Shown: positions 47,365 through 56,840, numbered from the stretch's first letter. The stretch: 64,000 bases of DNA from Prescottella soli (GCF_040024445.1 NZ_CP157276.1:62001-126000); one strand, 5' to 3'. Translations and numbers: made by a program. Notes: generated by a model not told the origin, from the sequence alone.

Positions 47365-48771
47365 ATGTCGACGCGGAGCGAGAGCGAGCCGGCGTCCGCG
47401 CAGGCCAGGCGGGAGCCGCCGTTTCTGGTGGCGACGCTGGTGTTCATCGGTCTCGTGGTCGCCGTCGTCGGGAGCCTCGGCGCCCCGCTCATCACCGCGG
47501 TCGCCGCCGGTTACGGGGTTTCGCTCGCTGCGGCGCAATGGACACTGACCATCGCCCTGCTGTCCGGCGCGGTGACCACGCCGGTGCTGAGCCGGCTCGG
47601 GTCGGGACCGCGTCGTCGCGCCGTCGTGATCACCACGTTGGCGGTCGTCGCCGCGGGTAGCGCGCTGACGGTGTTGCCGGTGCCGTTCCCGGTCCTGTTG
47701 ATCGGGCGCGCGGCCCAGGGGGTCGGGCTGGGGCTCACGGCGCTGACGATGGCCACGGCCCGCGACCACCTGTCCGAGGAGCGATCGGCCGGGACGATCG
47801 GGCTGTTGTCGGTCGCGTCCACCGCCGGTATCGGGGTGGGCTACCCGCTCGCCGGGCTGCTCACCGACTGGGCGGGCATCCGAGCCGCCTACGCGCTGGG
47901 GCTCGTCGTCGCGGCGGCGGCGTTGGTCGCGGCGACGCTGGTCCTGCCGGTCGCCCCGCCTCGGCCCCGGAGTCGGGTGGACGTGCGTGGTGCGGTGCTG
48001 CTCACCGCTGCGCTGCTGCCGCTTCTCCTGGTGATCAGCCAGACCGATCTGTGGCGCCGGCACACCGCGGTCGCCGCCGGAATCCTCGTGGTGTCGCTGC
48101 TCCTCCTCGCCGGCTGGACGGTCCTGGAACTGCGCACCGACCACCTGCTCGTCGACGTCCGGGCGCTGCGGCATCCGGCGGTGGCGGCGGCGAATCTGTC
48201 GATGCTGGTCGGCGGCGTCGCCATGTACCTCCTGCTGAGCCTCATCACCCGCTACGTCCAGACTCCGTCCGCGGCGGGCTACGGGTTCGGCCTGAGCACC
48301 TTCCAATCCGGGTTGGTGTTGGTGCCGTTCTCCCTGCTCGGGTTCGTCGCCGGCAGATTCATGCCGGCACTGCGTCGACGGCTCAGCGCCCGTGCTGTGC
48401 TGGCCGGGAGCGTCGGCGGCATCCTCGTCGCCTTCGTGACGTTCGCGCTCGCCCGGGACCACCTCGCCGAGTCCGTCGTCGCGATCAGCGTCCTCGGCCT
48501 CGGTGTCGGTGCGTTCTCGGCCGCGATGCCCGCGGCCATCCTCGCGGCCACGCCGCAGTCCGAGACCGCCGGCGCGATGGGCGTCAACCAGGTCGTGCGC
48601 AGCGTCGGGTTTTCCATCGGCAGTGCGCTCGGCGGGTTGATCCTCGCCGCCTACACCGGTCAGGTCTTCCCGAGCGAGTCCGGATACACCGTCGCGGCCT
48701 GGACCGGCGTCGCCGTCACCGCGGCGACTCTGGTCATCGTGCTGGCATTCCGCCCGTCCGCTGCCCGCTGA
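47365..48771 (+). CDS. MFS transporter
   Basis: 468 residues, 12 to 14 membrane helices. Between helices 2 and 3 is SRLGSGPRRRAVV, and LLIGRAAQGVGLGLTALTMA is the helix-4 motif typical of drug:H+ antiporters (DHA2-like). TDWAGIRAAYALGLVVAAAA corresponds to motif C surroundings. Exports unknown small molecules. ATG 47365 or the adjacent GTG 47362. The start is 80 bases from the divergent AlkZ-like gene, so the two may share a promoter region and a role in toxin tolerance (inference). Confidence 0.85.
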   Translation: MSTRSESEPASAQARREPPFLVATLVFIGLVVAVVGSLGAPLITAVAAGYGVSLAAAQWTLTIALLSGAVTTPVLSRLGSGPRRRAVVITTLAVVAAGSALTVLPVPFPVLLIGRAAQGVGLGLTALTMATARDHLSEERSAGTIGLLSVASTAGIGVGYPLAGLLTDWAGIRAAYALGLVVAAAALVAATLVLPVAPPRPRSRVDVRGAVLLTAALLPLLLVISQTDLWRRHTAVAAGILVVSLLLLAGWTVLELRTDHLLVDVRALRHPAVAAANLSMLVGGVAMYLLLSLITRYVQTPSAAGYGFGLSTFQSGLVLVPFSLLGFVAGRFMPALRRRLSARAVLAGSVGGILVAFVTFALARDHLAESVVAISVLGLGVGAFSAAMPAAILAATPQSETAGAMGVNQVVRSVGFSIGSALGGLILAAYTGQVFPSESGYTVAAWTGVAVTAATLVIVLAFRPSAAR

Positions 48772-48825
48772 CGACAATGCCGAATCCCGCACGGGAGAAA
48801 TGGAACGTGTTCTAGTCTCGGTCGA

Positions 48826-49683
48826 ATGGACGTGACATACGAGGGGACGAAGAGGGAAGTCGTCACCGACAAGGGGGTGCTGCGCTACCACGAGGCCGGC
48901 GACGGTCCGCCGCTGCTGCTCCTGCACGGCTCCGGAATCGGCGTGAGCGGTTGGCGCAACTATCGAGGAAACCTGGACGTGTTCGCCGAGCACTTCCACT
49001 GCTACATCATCGAGTTCCCCGGATTCGGGGTGAGCGATCCGGTCGACGGGCATCCCGTGCTCACCGCCGCATCGTCGGTGATCCGTTTCATGGATGCGCT
49101 GGGCATCGAATCGGCCGCGATGATCGGCAATTCCATGGGTGGTGTCGTCGGCGTCAACGTGGCGATGCGCCACCCCCAGCGGGTGAGCAAACTCGTCGCC
49201 ATCGGTGGCGTCGGCCCGAACATCTTCAGCCAGAACCCGAGTGAGGGCACGCGGCTGCTGCAGGACTTCGCGGACGCCCCCAGCCGGCAGAAGCTGGTGC
49301 GGTGGCTGCGGTGCATGGTGCACGACCCGGCCGTGATCACCGAGGAGCGCATCGAGGAACGGTGGGAGACGGCCGGAGACCCGGCGTCACACAAGACGCT
49401 CGCCGCCATGTACGGGTCGGAATCGTTTGCAATGCAACAGCGGATGCTGGCCCAGTCGGACGTACCGCCGTACTGGTCGACTATGCACAAGGTGCAGTGC
49501 CCGACGCTGCTGACCTGGGGTCGTGAGGACCGGCAGTGTCCGCCCGACATGGCGATGATCCCGATGAGACTCATCCCCGACGCCGAGCTGCACATCTTCC
49601 CGAAGTGTGGGCACTGGGTGATGATCGAAGCCAAGGAGGCCTTCGAGCGCATCACGATCGAGTTCCTGTTGCGCACCGTGTGA
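48826..49683 (+). CDS. Alpha/beta hydrolase, meta-cleavage-product hydrolase type
   Basis: 285 residues. Oxyanion region LLLLHGSGIGVSGWRNYRGN, nucleophile elbow MIGNSMGGVVGVNVAM, acid in TWGREDRQCPPDM, and base His in FPKCGHWVMIEAKEAF. These agree with BphD/HsaD-like enzymes that cleave C-C bonds of aromatic or steroid ring-fission products. No cleavage dioxygenase gene is nearby, so the true substrate is open. ATG 48826. The following acyl-CoA synthetase gene may be unrelated, as a palindrome lies between. Confidence 0.87.
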   Translation: MDVTYEGTKREVVTDKGVLRYHEAGDGPPLLLLHGSGIGVSGWRNYRGNLDVFAEHFHCYIIEFPGFGVSDPVDGHPVLTAASSVIRFMDALGIESAAMIGNSMGGVVGVNVAMRHPQRVSKLVAIGGVGPNIFSQNPSEGTRLLQDFADAPSRQKLVRWLRCMVHDPAVITEERIEERWETAGDPASHKTLAAMYGSESFAMQQRMLAQSDVPPYWSTMHKVQCPTLLTWGREDRQCPPDMAMIPMRLIPDAELHIFPKCGHWVMIEAKEAFERITIEFLLRTV

Positions 49684-50009
49684 TTTCCTGGCCGCCGTTG
49701 CGAGCCAGGCGCCACGCAAGACCATGCGCGCCATCCTTCGGCGGCTCCGAATTCGATCCGTTCCCGCCTGGCCGCGTCGGGGATACGGCGAAGCCTGCCC
49801 CGACGGAGCCGTCCCGCGAGGGTGCTCGTTGGCTTACCTCGTCGCACTCGGCGAGGCCGGTTTCGTGGCGGCCAAGAAACAAGCAGGCATGCTTGCTTCG
49901 TTGGGTGGGTCCGCTTACAGTGGCGAAAGCTTGCTGGATGTGACCGCCATCACGGCGCCCGTCTCGGGTGGTCGTCCGGCGCGGTCCCGACGACGGATCG
50001 GATTTCTTG
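49684..50009. other. Intergenic region upstream of the acyl-CoA synthetase
   Basis: 326 bases. It contains a clear palindrome (49880-49895, entered separately) and no gene-like frame. Confidence 0.5.
49880..49895. promoter_or_regulatory. Palindrome, likely TetR-type operator
   Basis: CAAGCA and TGCTTG form perfect 6-bp arms around GGCA, 115 bases upstream of the acyl-CoA synthetase start. The AAGCA-N4-TGCTT form is typical of TetR repressors of lipid genes. No TetR gene is adjacent. Confidence 0.6.
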
Positions 50010-51581
50010 ATGGACAAAGGAATTGGCAACGAGCATACGATTCCCGCGACGCTCGCTGCTCGGGTCGCGACAGCACCCGAGTCGACGTTCGTCCACTTCG
50101 GCGGCGAGGCGATCAGCTATGCAGAGATCGACGAGCGGTCGGACCGCGTCGCCACCGGTTGGTTGCGTCTGGGCCTCGGCCACGGCGACCGCATCGCCAT
50201 CGCGGCGACGAACTCGCCGGAATGGATCGTCGCGCACCTCGCGGCGGCGAAGATCGGGGCGGTGTTGGTCACCCTCAACGTCGTCTACCGCGAGCGTGAA
50301 TTCACCTACATGCTCACGCAGGCGGGGGCCCGTGCCCTGATCTGCGACGTGGAGTCGAACGGATTCGAGTTCGGACCCTTCCTCGACCAGCTTCGGCCCG
50401 ACATTCCGACGGTCGAGCACGTTGTGTTCCTCGGTGGCGACGAGGCCCCGGGCCGACGACGGTGGGCGGACCTCGCAGCTACCGAGCCCGAGCCGGCGTT
50501 GCTCGCCCGCGCCGCCGAGTCCGTCCGGCCCACGGATCCGGCGGTCATCCTCTACACCTCCGGAACGACCGGGACGCCCAAGGGTGCCACCATCACTCAC
50601 TCCAGCCTGCTCGCCTCGGCTGCCGCGCAGGTGGAGCGGTTCGAGCAGTCGGCTGCGGACGTGATTCTCGGCGTCATGCCGTTCAACCACGTCGGGGGGT
50701 TGACCTGCACGTTGGGCTCGACCCTCGTCACCGGGGGTGCGATCGCGCTGTTGCCGAGGTTCCATCCGGATCTGGTGGTCGACGTGATGGCCGGCACCGG
50801 GGTGACGATGTTCGTCGGCGTCCCGACCATGTACAAGATGGTGCTCGGCGCGGACTCCGTTGCAGGCGTGGACATGTCGAGCGTGCGCTTGTGCGTGGTC
50901 GGCGGATCCAACCTGGAACCGGCGCTTGCCGAGCAGGTCGCGGCGAGATTCGACGGCGTCCGAATCGCGAATCTCTACGGTATGTCCGAGACGTCCGGCG
51001 CCTGCGTCATCTCGCCCCTGGGTGACTCTCTGGAGACGGTCGGCCGCAGTATCGGAACCATGACCGGCGACTTCGAGGGCCGCATCGTCGACGACCGGAA
51101 CACCCCGCTCGGCCCGGGGGAGGCCGGTGAGCTGCAGGTCCGCGGCGGGTGCGTAGCGGCGGGCTACTGGCAGCTGCCCGACGAGTCGGCCGCGACATTC
51201 CTCGCCGACGGCTGGCTCGCTACGGGCGACGTCGCTTCGATGTCGGAGGACGGGCACGTCAGCCTGCTCGGTCGCCAGAAGGAGATGTACGTGCGCGGCG
51301 GATACAACGTCTACCCGGCGGAGGTCGAGAACGTGCTTGCTGCGGACCCGACGGTGGCGATGTGCGCGGTGATCGGGGTGCCGGACGAGACCTTCGGCGA
51401 GACCGGGTACGCCTTCGTGGTGCCGGCGCCCGGTGCCGTGGTGGACGCCGAGTCGCTGCTCGAGCGGTGTCGGCGCACTCTAGCCAAATTCAAGGTGCCT
51501 GACCGGGTAGAGGTGGTCGACGGCCTGCCGATGACGCCGGCAGGCAAGATCCGGAAGGTCGCGCTGACGCCGCGGACCTGA
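50010..51581 (+). CDS. Acyl-CoA synthetase (AMP-forming)
   Basis: 523 residues of the ANL superfamily. P-loop-like ATP motif ILYTSGTTGTPKGATITHSS, LYGMSETSGACVISP (A5 motif), WLATGDVASMSEDGHVSLLG (A7/A8) and the C-terminal PAGKIRKVAL with the catalytic Lys. It activates a carboxylic acid to acyl-AMP and then acyl-CoA; chain length or aromatic specificity is not readable by eye. ATG 50010 has only a weak upstream Shine-Dalgarno. The palindrome in the upstream region suggests TetR control. Confidence 0.92.
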   Translation: MDKGIGNEHTIPATLAARVATAPESTFVHFGGEAISYAEIDERSDRVATGWLRLGLGHGDRIAIAATNSPEWIVAHLAAAKIGAVLVTLNVVYREREFTYMLTQAGARALICDVESNGFEFGPFLDQLRPDIPTVEHVVFLGGDEAPGRRRWADLAATEPEPALLARAAESVRPTDPAVILYTSGTTGTPKGATITHSSLLASAAAQVERFEQSAADVILGVMPFNHVGGLTCTLGSTLVTGGAIALLPRFHPDLVVDVMAGTGVTMFVGVPTMYKMVLGADSVAGVDMSSVRLCVVGGSNLEPALAEQVAARFDGVRIANLYGMSETSGACVISPLGDSLETVGRSIGTMTGDFEGRIVDDRNTPLGPGEAGELQVRGGCVAAGYWQLPDESAATFLADGWLATGDVASMSEDGHVSLLGRQKEMYVRGGYNVYPAEVENVLAADPTVAMCAVIGVPDETFGETGYAFVVPAPGAVVDAESLLERCRRTLAKFKVPDRVEVVDGLPMTPAGKIRKVALTPRT

Positions 51582-51807
51582 CCGGCCAGGGCGTCCGTCC
51601 CGGACCGCCGCGTGCACCCGGCTCCACGCGGTCCGAGACCGGGCTCAGTTCGTAAGAGGGGCTTGATATTTCCATCGAGGTCATTCGAGTCGCGGTGGCT
51701 GGATGTTCGGGCGGCGAAAAGGTGTCGCTCGTTTGACAGCGCTCGACCATCTGCCCGCATAGCATCGGACCGGGTCGGCGACCGAGTCGACCGAACCAGG
51801 GGGCGTT

Positions 51808-52377
51808 GTGCGGTGGTTGCTGTCGATACTCGCGGTGGTAGGGCTAGCGGGAGCGCTTCCGATATTCACGCCCACAACCGCATTCGCCTGTTCGTGCGCC
51901 TACCCACCTGACGGATCGCAGATCATCGAGCACGTCTCGCACGCTGCGGCCGTCTTCACCGGAACCACGACGGTCGAGCGAACCAACGGCTCGACAGTGT
52001 TCTACGAATTCGATGTCCGCGAAGTCTTCTCAGGCGACGTCGGGACGACGACCGTGGTGTCGTCGAGTACGCAAAGCAGCGCGTGCGGGCGCGGGTTCGA
52101 GATCGGCGACGAGTACCTGGTTTTCGCTTCGTCGTACGAGACCCACGGCGCGCCGTGGTCGGTCGAAAGCTGCTCGGCCACGACGACGTCGACCAACGAG
52201 CGGACCCGCCAGGCTGCCGTGACCGTGTACGGGGCGCCACACGCGCCTGACCCACAGCACGACAGCGTCGGTATCAGCGACGTCGGCACCCCACGGTGGT
52301 GGATGCTTGCCGTGACCGGTGGCGCAATCGTGCTCACCGCCGTGGTGGTGAGACGACTCAGGTCGGACAAAGGATGA
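51808..52377 (+). CDS. Membrane-anchored secreted protein with TIMP/NTR-like N-terminus
   Basis: 189 residues. A signal peptide (MRWLLSILAVVGLAGALPIF) is followed by a mature N-terminus at or near CSCAYPPDG, the CxC start seen in tissue-inhibitor-of-metalloproteinase/netrin-like domains. Strands follow: HAAAVFTGTTTVE, TVFYEFDVREVFSG, and TQSSACGRGFEIGDEYLVFA. ESCSATTTST gives a further Cys. A C-terminal helix (WWMLAVTGGAIVLTAVVVRR) anchors it. Bacterial members may inhibit metalloproteases or just share the fold; role unknown. GTG 51808 with AGGGGG upstream. A TTGACA at 51733-51738 may belong to its promoter. Confidence 0.72.
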   Translation: MRWLLSILAVVGLAGALPIFTPTTAFACSCAYPPDGSQIIEHVSHAAAVFTGTTTVERTNGSTVFYEFDVREVFSGDVGTTTVVSSSTQSSACGRGFEIGDEYLVFASSYETHGAPWSVESCSATTTSTNERTRQAAVTVYGAPHAPDPQHDSVGISDVGTPRWWMLAVTGGAIVLTAVVVRRLRSDKG

Positions 52378-52432
52378 CATTTCGACGTCGGCGGATAACG
52401 ACCACGTGTCGCGTATCGGAGCGTGGCCTCGT

Positions 52433-53167
52433 TCAGACCGGCGGTCGTAGTGCCGCGAATTCGTCGGTCACCCGCAGTTGCGCGTCCGTGAAGCGGTACA
52501 GCGCCGCGGGTCGTCCGCCGGAGCGTCCCGACCGAGCGGTGCGGCCGGTGGCGGTGATGACCCCGCGCCGGGCGAGGACTCGCTGGAGGTTGGTCGTGTC
52601 GACCTGGTATCCCAAAGCGGCGCAGTAGATCTCGCGCAGGGTCGACATCGTGAACTCGTCCGGCGCGAGGGCGAAGGCGATGTTGGTGTACGACAGCTTC
52701 GCCGCGAGCCGGGTCCGGGCGTGCTCCACGACGGTGCCGTGGTCGAACGACATCGCCGGCAGCGCCGAGACCGGGTGCCAGGCCGTGTCGGGCGGTAGCT
52801 GGGGATCGGCGGGGAGGGGGACCAGTCCGAGGTAGGTCGAGGCGATGCGGCGGTCGCCGGGCACGCGGTGCGGATCGCTGAACACCGACAACTGCTCGAG
52901 ATGCGCGACCTCGCGGACGTCGACCTTCTCGGCGAGCTGTCGCCTGGCCGACGTCTTGAGGTCCTCGTCGGCGCGCAGGGTGCCGCCGGGCAGCGACCAG
53001 GTGCCCTTCTGCGGGTCGAGTGCGCGCTGCCACAGCAGGACCATCAGCTCGTCGGTTCGGCATCCGTTCGGTCCGTGATGCCCGTCACCTGCGGTGATGG
53101 GTTCCACCACCGGTCGAACCTGGAACACCGCGGTGAGCACTTCGTGGACGGTGCTACCATGTGGCAT
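52433..53167 (-). CDS. Nudix-related transcriptional regulator, NrtR-like
   Basis: 244 residues. The N-terminal Nudix fold has [20 protein letters not shown] and RQLAEKVDV, in which the catalytic Nudix box (REx2EE) is changed to RRQLAEK, so it should bind ADP-ribose-like ligand without hydrolysis. The C-terminal winged helix runs [35 protein letters not shown] and [14 protein letters not shown]. NrtR proteins repress NAD synthesis genes and release DNA on binding ADP-ribose. It is divergent from nadA, with a perfect palindrome directly before its ATG at 53167. Confidence 0.88.
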   Translation of the reverse strand: MPHGSTVHEVLTAVFQVRPVVEPITAGDGHHGPNGCRTDELMVLLWQRALDPQKGTWSLPGGTLRADEDLKTSARRQLAEKVDVREVAHLEQLSVFSDPHRVPGDRRIASTYLGLVPLPADPQLPPDTAWHPVSALPAMSFDHGTVVEHARTRLAAKLSYTNIAFALAPDEFTMSTLREIYCAALGYQVDTTNLQRVLARRGVITATGRTARSGRSGGRPAALYRFTDAQLRVTDEFAALRPPV

Positions 53168-53190
53168 GTTTTCGATCCTAAGTCGAAAAC
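53168..53190. promoter_or_regulatory. NrtR operator controlling nrtR-like gene and nadABC
   Basis: GTTTTCGA and TCGAAAAC form exact 8-bp arms around seven bases, touching the regulator's start codon and 80 bases from nadA. A smaller palindrome ATTTC-G-GAAAT follows at 53195-53205. Confidence 0.75.
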
Positions 53191-53270
53191 CTCGATTTCG
53201 GAAATTCGGGCCAGCCCGCCCGGGTTGTAGTGACGGAGCTGTCGAAGAGGCTTCGGAAGAAGGAGTGGCC

Positions 53271-54302
53271 ATGACCTCGACGTTGTGGGCGGGTGCAGGA
53301 CAGATCGTGGACGGCCCCGGTGGGTACACCGGCGTCGAGGCCGGGCCCGAGTGGGCCGCCGAGGTGCGCCGCCTGGCGAAGGAACGTAACGCCACGATCC
53401 TGGCGCACAACTACCAGCTGCCGGAGATCCAGGATGTGGCCGACCACGTCGGTGACTCGCTGGCGCTCTCGCGCATCGCCGCCGAGGCGGAAGAGGGCAC
53501 CATCGTGTTCTGCGGTGTCCATTTCATGGCCGAGACCGCCAAGATCCTCAGTCCCGAGAAGACCGTGCTGATCCCGGACGAGCGGGCCGGCTGCTCGCTC
53601 GCCGACTCGATCACCGCCGACCAGCTCCGCGAGTGGAAGGCCGAGCACCCCGACGCGCTGGTGGTGTCGTACGTCAACACCACCGCCGAGGTGAAGGGCC
53701 TGACCGACATCTGCTGCACGTCGTCCAACGCGGTCGACGTCGTCGCCTCGATCGACCCCGACCGGGAGGTGCTGTTCCTGCCGGACCAGTTCCTCGGCGC
53801 GCACGTCAAGCGCGTGACCGGCCGCGAGAACATGCACATCTGGGCGGGTGAGTGCCACGTGCACGCCGGCATCAACGGCGACGAGCTCACCGCGAAGGCC
53901 AAGAGCCACCCGGACGCCGAGCTGTTCGTGCACCCCGAGTGCGGCTGCGCCACGTCGGCGCTCTACCTGGCCGGTGAGGGCTTCGTCCCCGAGGACAAGG
54001 TCAAGATCCTCTCGACCGGCGGCATGCTCGACGCGGCGCGCGAGACCGGCGCCCGTCAGGTGCTCGTCGCCACCGAGGTCGGCATGCTGCACCAACTGCG
54101 CAAGGCCGCTCCGGGCGTCGACTTCCAGGCCGTCAACGACCGCGCGTCGTGCCCCTACATGAAGATGATCACGCCGGCGGCGTTGCTGCGATGCCTCGTC
54201 GAGGGCAAGGACGAGGTTCACGTCGCTCCCGATGTCGCGGAACGCGCGCGAAAGTCCGTGCAGCGCATGATCGAGATCGGAAACCCCGGCGGCGGGGAGT
54301 AA
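53271..54302 (+). CDS. nadA: Quinolinate synthase NadA
   Basis: 343 residues. [20 protein letters not shown] at the first domain, [14 protein letters not shown], and the three [4Fe-4S] cysteines spread over [30 protein letters not shown] and [14 protein letters not shown]. It condenses iminoaspartate (from NadB) with dihydroxyacetone phosphate to quinolinate. GAAGGAG lies seven bases before ATG 53271. The stop TAA overlaps the nadB ATG by one base, indicating tight coupling. Regulated from the palindrome at 53168-53190. Confidence 0.96.
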   Translation: MTSTLWAGAGQIVDGPGGYTGVEAGPEWAAEVRRLAKERNATILAHNYQLPEIQDVADHVGDSLALSRIAAEAEEGTIVFCGVHFMAETAKILSPEKTVLIPDERAGCSLADSITADQLREWKAEHPDALVVSYVNTTAEVKGLTDICCTSSNAVDVVASIDPDREVLFLPDQFLGAHVKRVTGRENMHIWAGECHVHAGINGDELTAKAKSHPDAELFVHPECGCATSALYLAGEGFVPEDKVKILSTGGMLDAARETGARQVLVATEVGMLHQLRKAAPGVDFQAVNDRASCPYMKMITPAALLRCLVEGKDEVHVAPDVAERARKSVQRMIEIGNPGGGE

Positions 54303-55879
54303 TGGTCGCCGGACCCGGGGGTGACGGCGTCGTGTGGGAGGCGCGCGCGGATCTGGTCGTCGTCGGGGGAGGCGTCGCCGGGCTGACCGCGGCGCGGACC
54401 GCTGCCGAGCAGGGGCTCCGGGTCCTCGTGGTCAGCAAGGGCGGCCCCACCGACACCGCCACCCAGTACGCGCAGGGCGGCATCGCGGTCGTAGGGGACC
54501 CGCGCACCGACTCGGTGGACTCGCACACCGGCGACACGTGTGTCGCTGGCGTCGGGTTGTGCGACGAGGCGGCCGTCCGGTCGATCGTGTCCTCCGGCCG
54601 CGAAGCGCTCGCCGCCCTCACCGCCCTGGGCGCGGTGTTCGACGTCGGGTCCGACGGCAACGTGTCCCGGACCCGCGAGGGCGGTCACAGCACCCGCCGG
54701 ATCGTCCACGCCGGTGGTGACGCGACCGGGGCCGAGGTGCAGCGCGCGCTGAATGCGGCCGGGATGCCCGTCCTGTTCGGCGCCGCGGCGGCCCGGGTGA
54801 CGACCGATCGGCGCGGTGTCACGGGCCTGATCGTGTTGTCCGAGAAGGGGCTCGGCGTCATCCATGCCCCCGCGGTGGCGCTGGCGACCGGAGGGCTGGG
54901 GCAGCTGTACTCGTGCAGCACCAACCCTGAGGGCGCGACCGCCGACGGCATCGCCCTGGCGCTCGAGGCCGGTGCGAGCGTCGCCGACCTCGAGTTCGTG
55001 CAGTTCCATCCCACGGTGCTGTACGCGCCGGGCGGCGTCGGCCGTCGGCCCCTGATCAGCGAGGCGGTGCGCGGTGAGGGTGCACGACTCGTCGACGGGG
55101 AAGGCCGTTCGATCACCGACGGGGTGCACCCACAGGGCGATCTGGCCCCGCGCGATGTCGTCTCGCGTGCGATCGCGCGTCGCCTGTTGGAGAGCGGGAC
55201 CGATCACGTGTACCTCGACGCACGGCACCTGTCGGGATTCGCGACGCGTTTCCCGACCGTGACCGCGTCGTGCCTGGCCGCGGGCATCGATCCGGCCGAA
55301 CAACTGATCCCGGTGGCGCCAGCCGCGCACTATTCGTGCGGCGGAGTGGTCACTGACGTCCACGGGCGCACGGAGGTCCCGGGGCTGTACGCGGTGGGCG
55401 AGGTGGCCCGGACCGGCCTGCACGGCGCGAACCGGCTCGCGTCGAACAGTCTTCTCGAGGGCCTCGTGGTGGGCGAGCGTGTCGGGCGCGCCGCGGCCGA
55501 GCGTGTCGGGGTTTCCGTCGAGGCCGACGACCTGCTGCTTCCGTTCCGGCGGCGGGCACCTCGCGAGCGCGTGCAGGCGCTCATGACCGCACACGCCTCC
55601 GTCGTGCGCGATGGTGGCGGACTCGACAGCGCAGCAGTGGAATTGGCGCGAAGTGAAGTCGTGGTGGCCGGCAGCGGTCGGGCGCTCGAGGACACCTCGC
55701 TCACGGTGGCGGCCTCCGCCCTCGTGATGGCGGCGTCGGTGCGGCGCGAAAGCCGCGGCTGCCACACCCGTGCGGATTACCCGGAGACGTCCGACGAATT
55801 TCGGCGCAGCATCCCGGTGCGCATCGGACGTGACGGCGAACTCGAAGTACACGAATTGCAACCGATAGGAGCACGATGA
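54302..55879 (+). CDS. nadB: L-aspartate oxidase NadB
   Basis: 525 residues. FAD-binding VVVGGGVAGLTAARTAAEQG, SKGGPTDTATQYAQGGIAV, EFVQFHPTVLYAPGG, RDVVSRAIARR and HYSCGGVVTDVHGRTEVPGL with LASNSLLEGLVVGERVG. It oxidises aspartate to iminoaspartate for NadA. The start ATG overlaps the nadA stop. The C-terminal helical domain ends in GCHTRADYPE, as in the family. Overlap with nadC (ATGA) continues the operon. Confidence 0.95.
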   Translation: MVAGPGGDGVVWEARADLVVVGGGVAGLTAARTAAEQGLRVLVVSKGGPTDTATQYAQGGIAVVGDPRTDSVDSHTGDTCVAGVGLCDEAAVRSIVSSGREALAALTALGAVFDVGSDGNVSRTREGGHSTRRIVHAGGDATGAEVQRALNAAGMPVLFGAAAARVTTDRRGVTGLIVLSEKGLGVIHAPAVALATGGLGQLYSCSTNPEGATADGIALALEAGASVADLEFVQFHPTVLYAPGGVGRRPLISEAVRGEGARLVDGEGRSITDGVHPQGDLAPRDVVSRAIARRLLESGTDHVYLDARHLSGFATRFPTVTASCLAAGIDPAEQLIPVAPAAHYSCGGVVTDVHGRTEVPGLYAVGEVARTGLHGANRLASNSLLEGLVVGERVGRAAAERVGVSVEADDLLLPFRRRAPRERVQALMTAHASVVRDGGGLDSAAVELARSEVVVAGSGRALEDTSLTVAASALVMAASVRRESRGCHTRADYPETSDEFRRSIPVRIGRDGELEVHELQPIGAR

Positions 55880-56736
55880 TCGCGCTGGACCGACTCGATC
55901 CCGAGGAGACGCTCGCACTGGTGCGCACTGCACTCGACGAGGACCTCCGCTACGGACCGGACGTCACGTCGGTCGCGACGGTCCCCGAGGGTGCCGTCGC
56001 CAAGGCGTCCGTCGTGGCCCGTGCCGCCGGTACGGTCGCCGGAGTCGACGTCGGGCTCTCGGTGCTCGACGAGGTGATCGGCGCGGGCAACTACGACGTG
56101 CTCGACCGGGTCGCCGACGGAACCCGTGTGCAGCCCGGCGACGCCGTGCTCACCGTCAACGCGCCGACGCGCGGCCTGCTGACCGCCGAGCGGACAATGC
56201 TGAACCTGATGTGCCACCTGTCCGGCATCGCCACCGCCACGTCCGCGTGGGTCGACGCGGTTGCCGGGACCGACTGCAAGATCCGCGACACCCGCAAGAC
56301 CATTCCCGGCCTGCGTGGCCTGCAGAAGTACGCGGTGCGGGTCGGTGGCGGCGTGAACCACCGGATGGGCCTGGGCGACGCCGCCCTCATCAAGGACAAC
56401 CACGTGGCGGCCGCCGGTTCCGTCGTCGCCGCGCTCCACGCAGTGCGCGCGGCCGCTCCGGATATCGAGTGCGAGGTGGAGGTCGACACCCTCGCCCAGC
56501 TCGACGAGGTGCTCGCCGAGGGCGTCGACCTCATTCTGCTGGACAATTTCCCGCTGTGGCAGACCCAGTCTGCGGTGCAACGCCGCGACGCAGTCTCGCC
56601 GGGCACCAAGCTCGAGTCGTCGGGCGGCCTCACCCTGGATGTGGCCGCGGACTACGCGCGGACAGGTGTCGACTTCGTCGCGGTGGGGGCGCTCACGCAT
56701 TCGGTCGCGGTCCTCGATCTCGGCCTGGACATGTAG
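55876..56736 (+). CDS. nadC: Nicotinate-nucleotide diphosphorylase (carboxylating) NadC
   Basis: 286 residues. AERTMLNLMCHLSGIATATS, KIRDTRKTIPGLRGLQKYAV (substrate-binding Arg and Lys), GGGVNHRMGLGDAALIKDNH, IECEVEVDTLAQLDEVL, LILLDNFPLW and ESSGGLTLDVAADYA are all conserved. It converts quinolinate and PRPP to nicotinate mononucleotide, CO2 and PPi. The ATG lies in the nadB stop (ATGA). Last gene of the operon; a strong terminator begins 20 bases after the stop. Confidence 0.96.
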   Translation: MIALDRLDPEETLALVRTALDEDLRYGPDVTSVATVPEGAVAKASVVARAAGTVAGVDVGLSVLDEVIGAGNYDVLDRVADGTRVQPGDAVLTVNAPTRGLLTAERTMLNLMCHLSGIATATSAWVDAVAGTDCKIRDTRKTIPGLRGLQKYAVRVGGGVNHRMGLGDAALIKDNHVAAAGSVVAALHAVRAAAPDIECEVEVDTLAQLDEVLAEGVDLILLDNFPLWQTQSAVQRRDAVSPGTKLESSGGLTLDVAADYARTGVDFVAVGALTHSVAVLDLGLDM

Positions 56737-56755
56737 GTCGCCACAGCTCAGCCCT

Positions 56756-56787
56756 GCCGCCGGACCGTGACGACACGGCCCGGCGGC
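56756..56787 (+). terminator. Rho-independent terminator of nadABC
   Basis: An 8-bp outer stem (GCCGCCGG/CCGGCGGC) plus a 5-bp inner stem (CCGTG/CACGG) around ACGA, followed within a few bases by TTTTAT. It lies 20 bases downstream of nadC. Confidence 0.85.
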
Positions 56788-56840
56788 GCTGTTTTATCTT
56801 CGTGTTCCCCGGTTCGAGCGGTATGGTCCCGGCATGGTGC

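Noticed and set aside
47281-49323. A 680-codon minus-strand frame across the MFS gene
   Set aside because: Shadow of the transporter and hydrolase genes; repetitive charged residues and no start signal.
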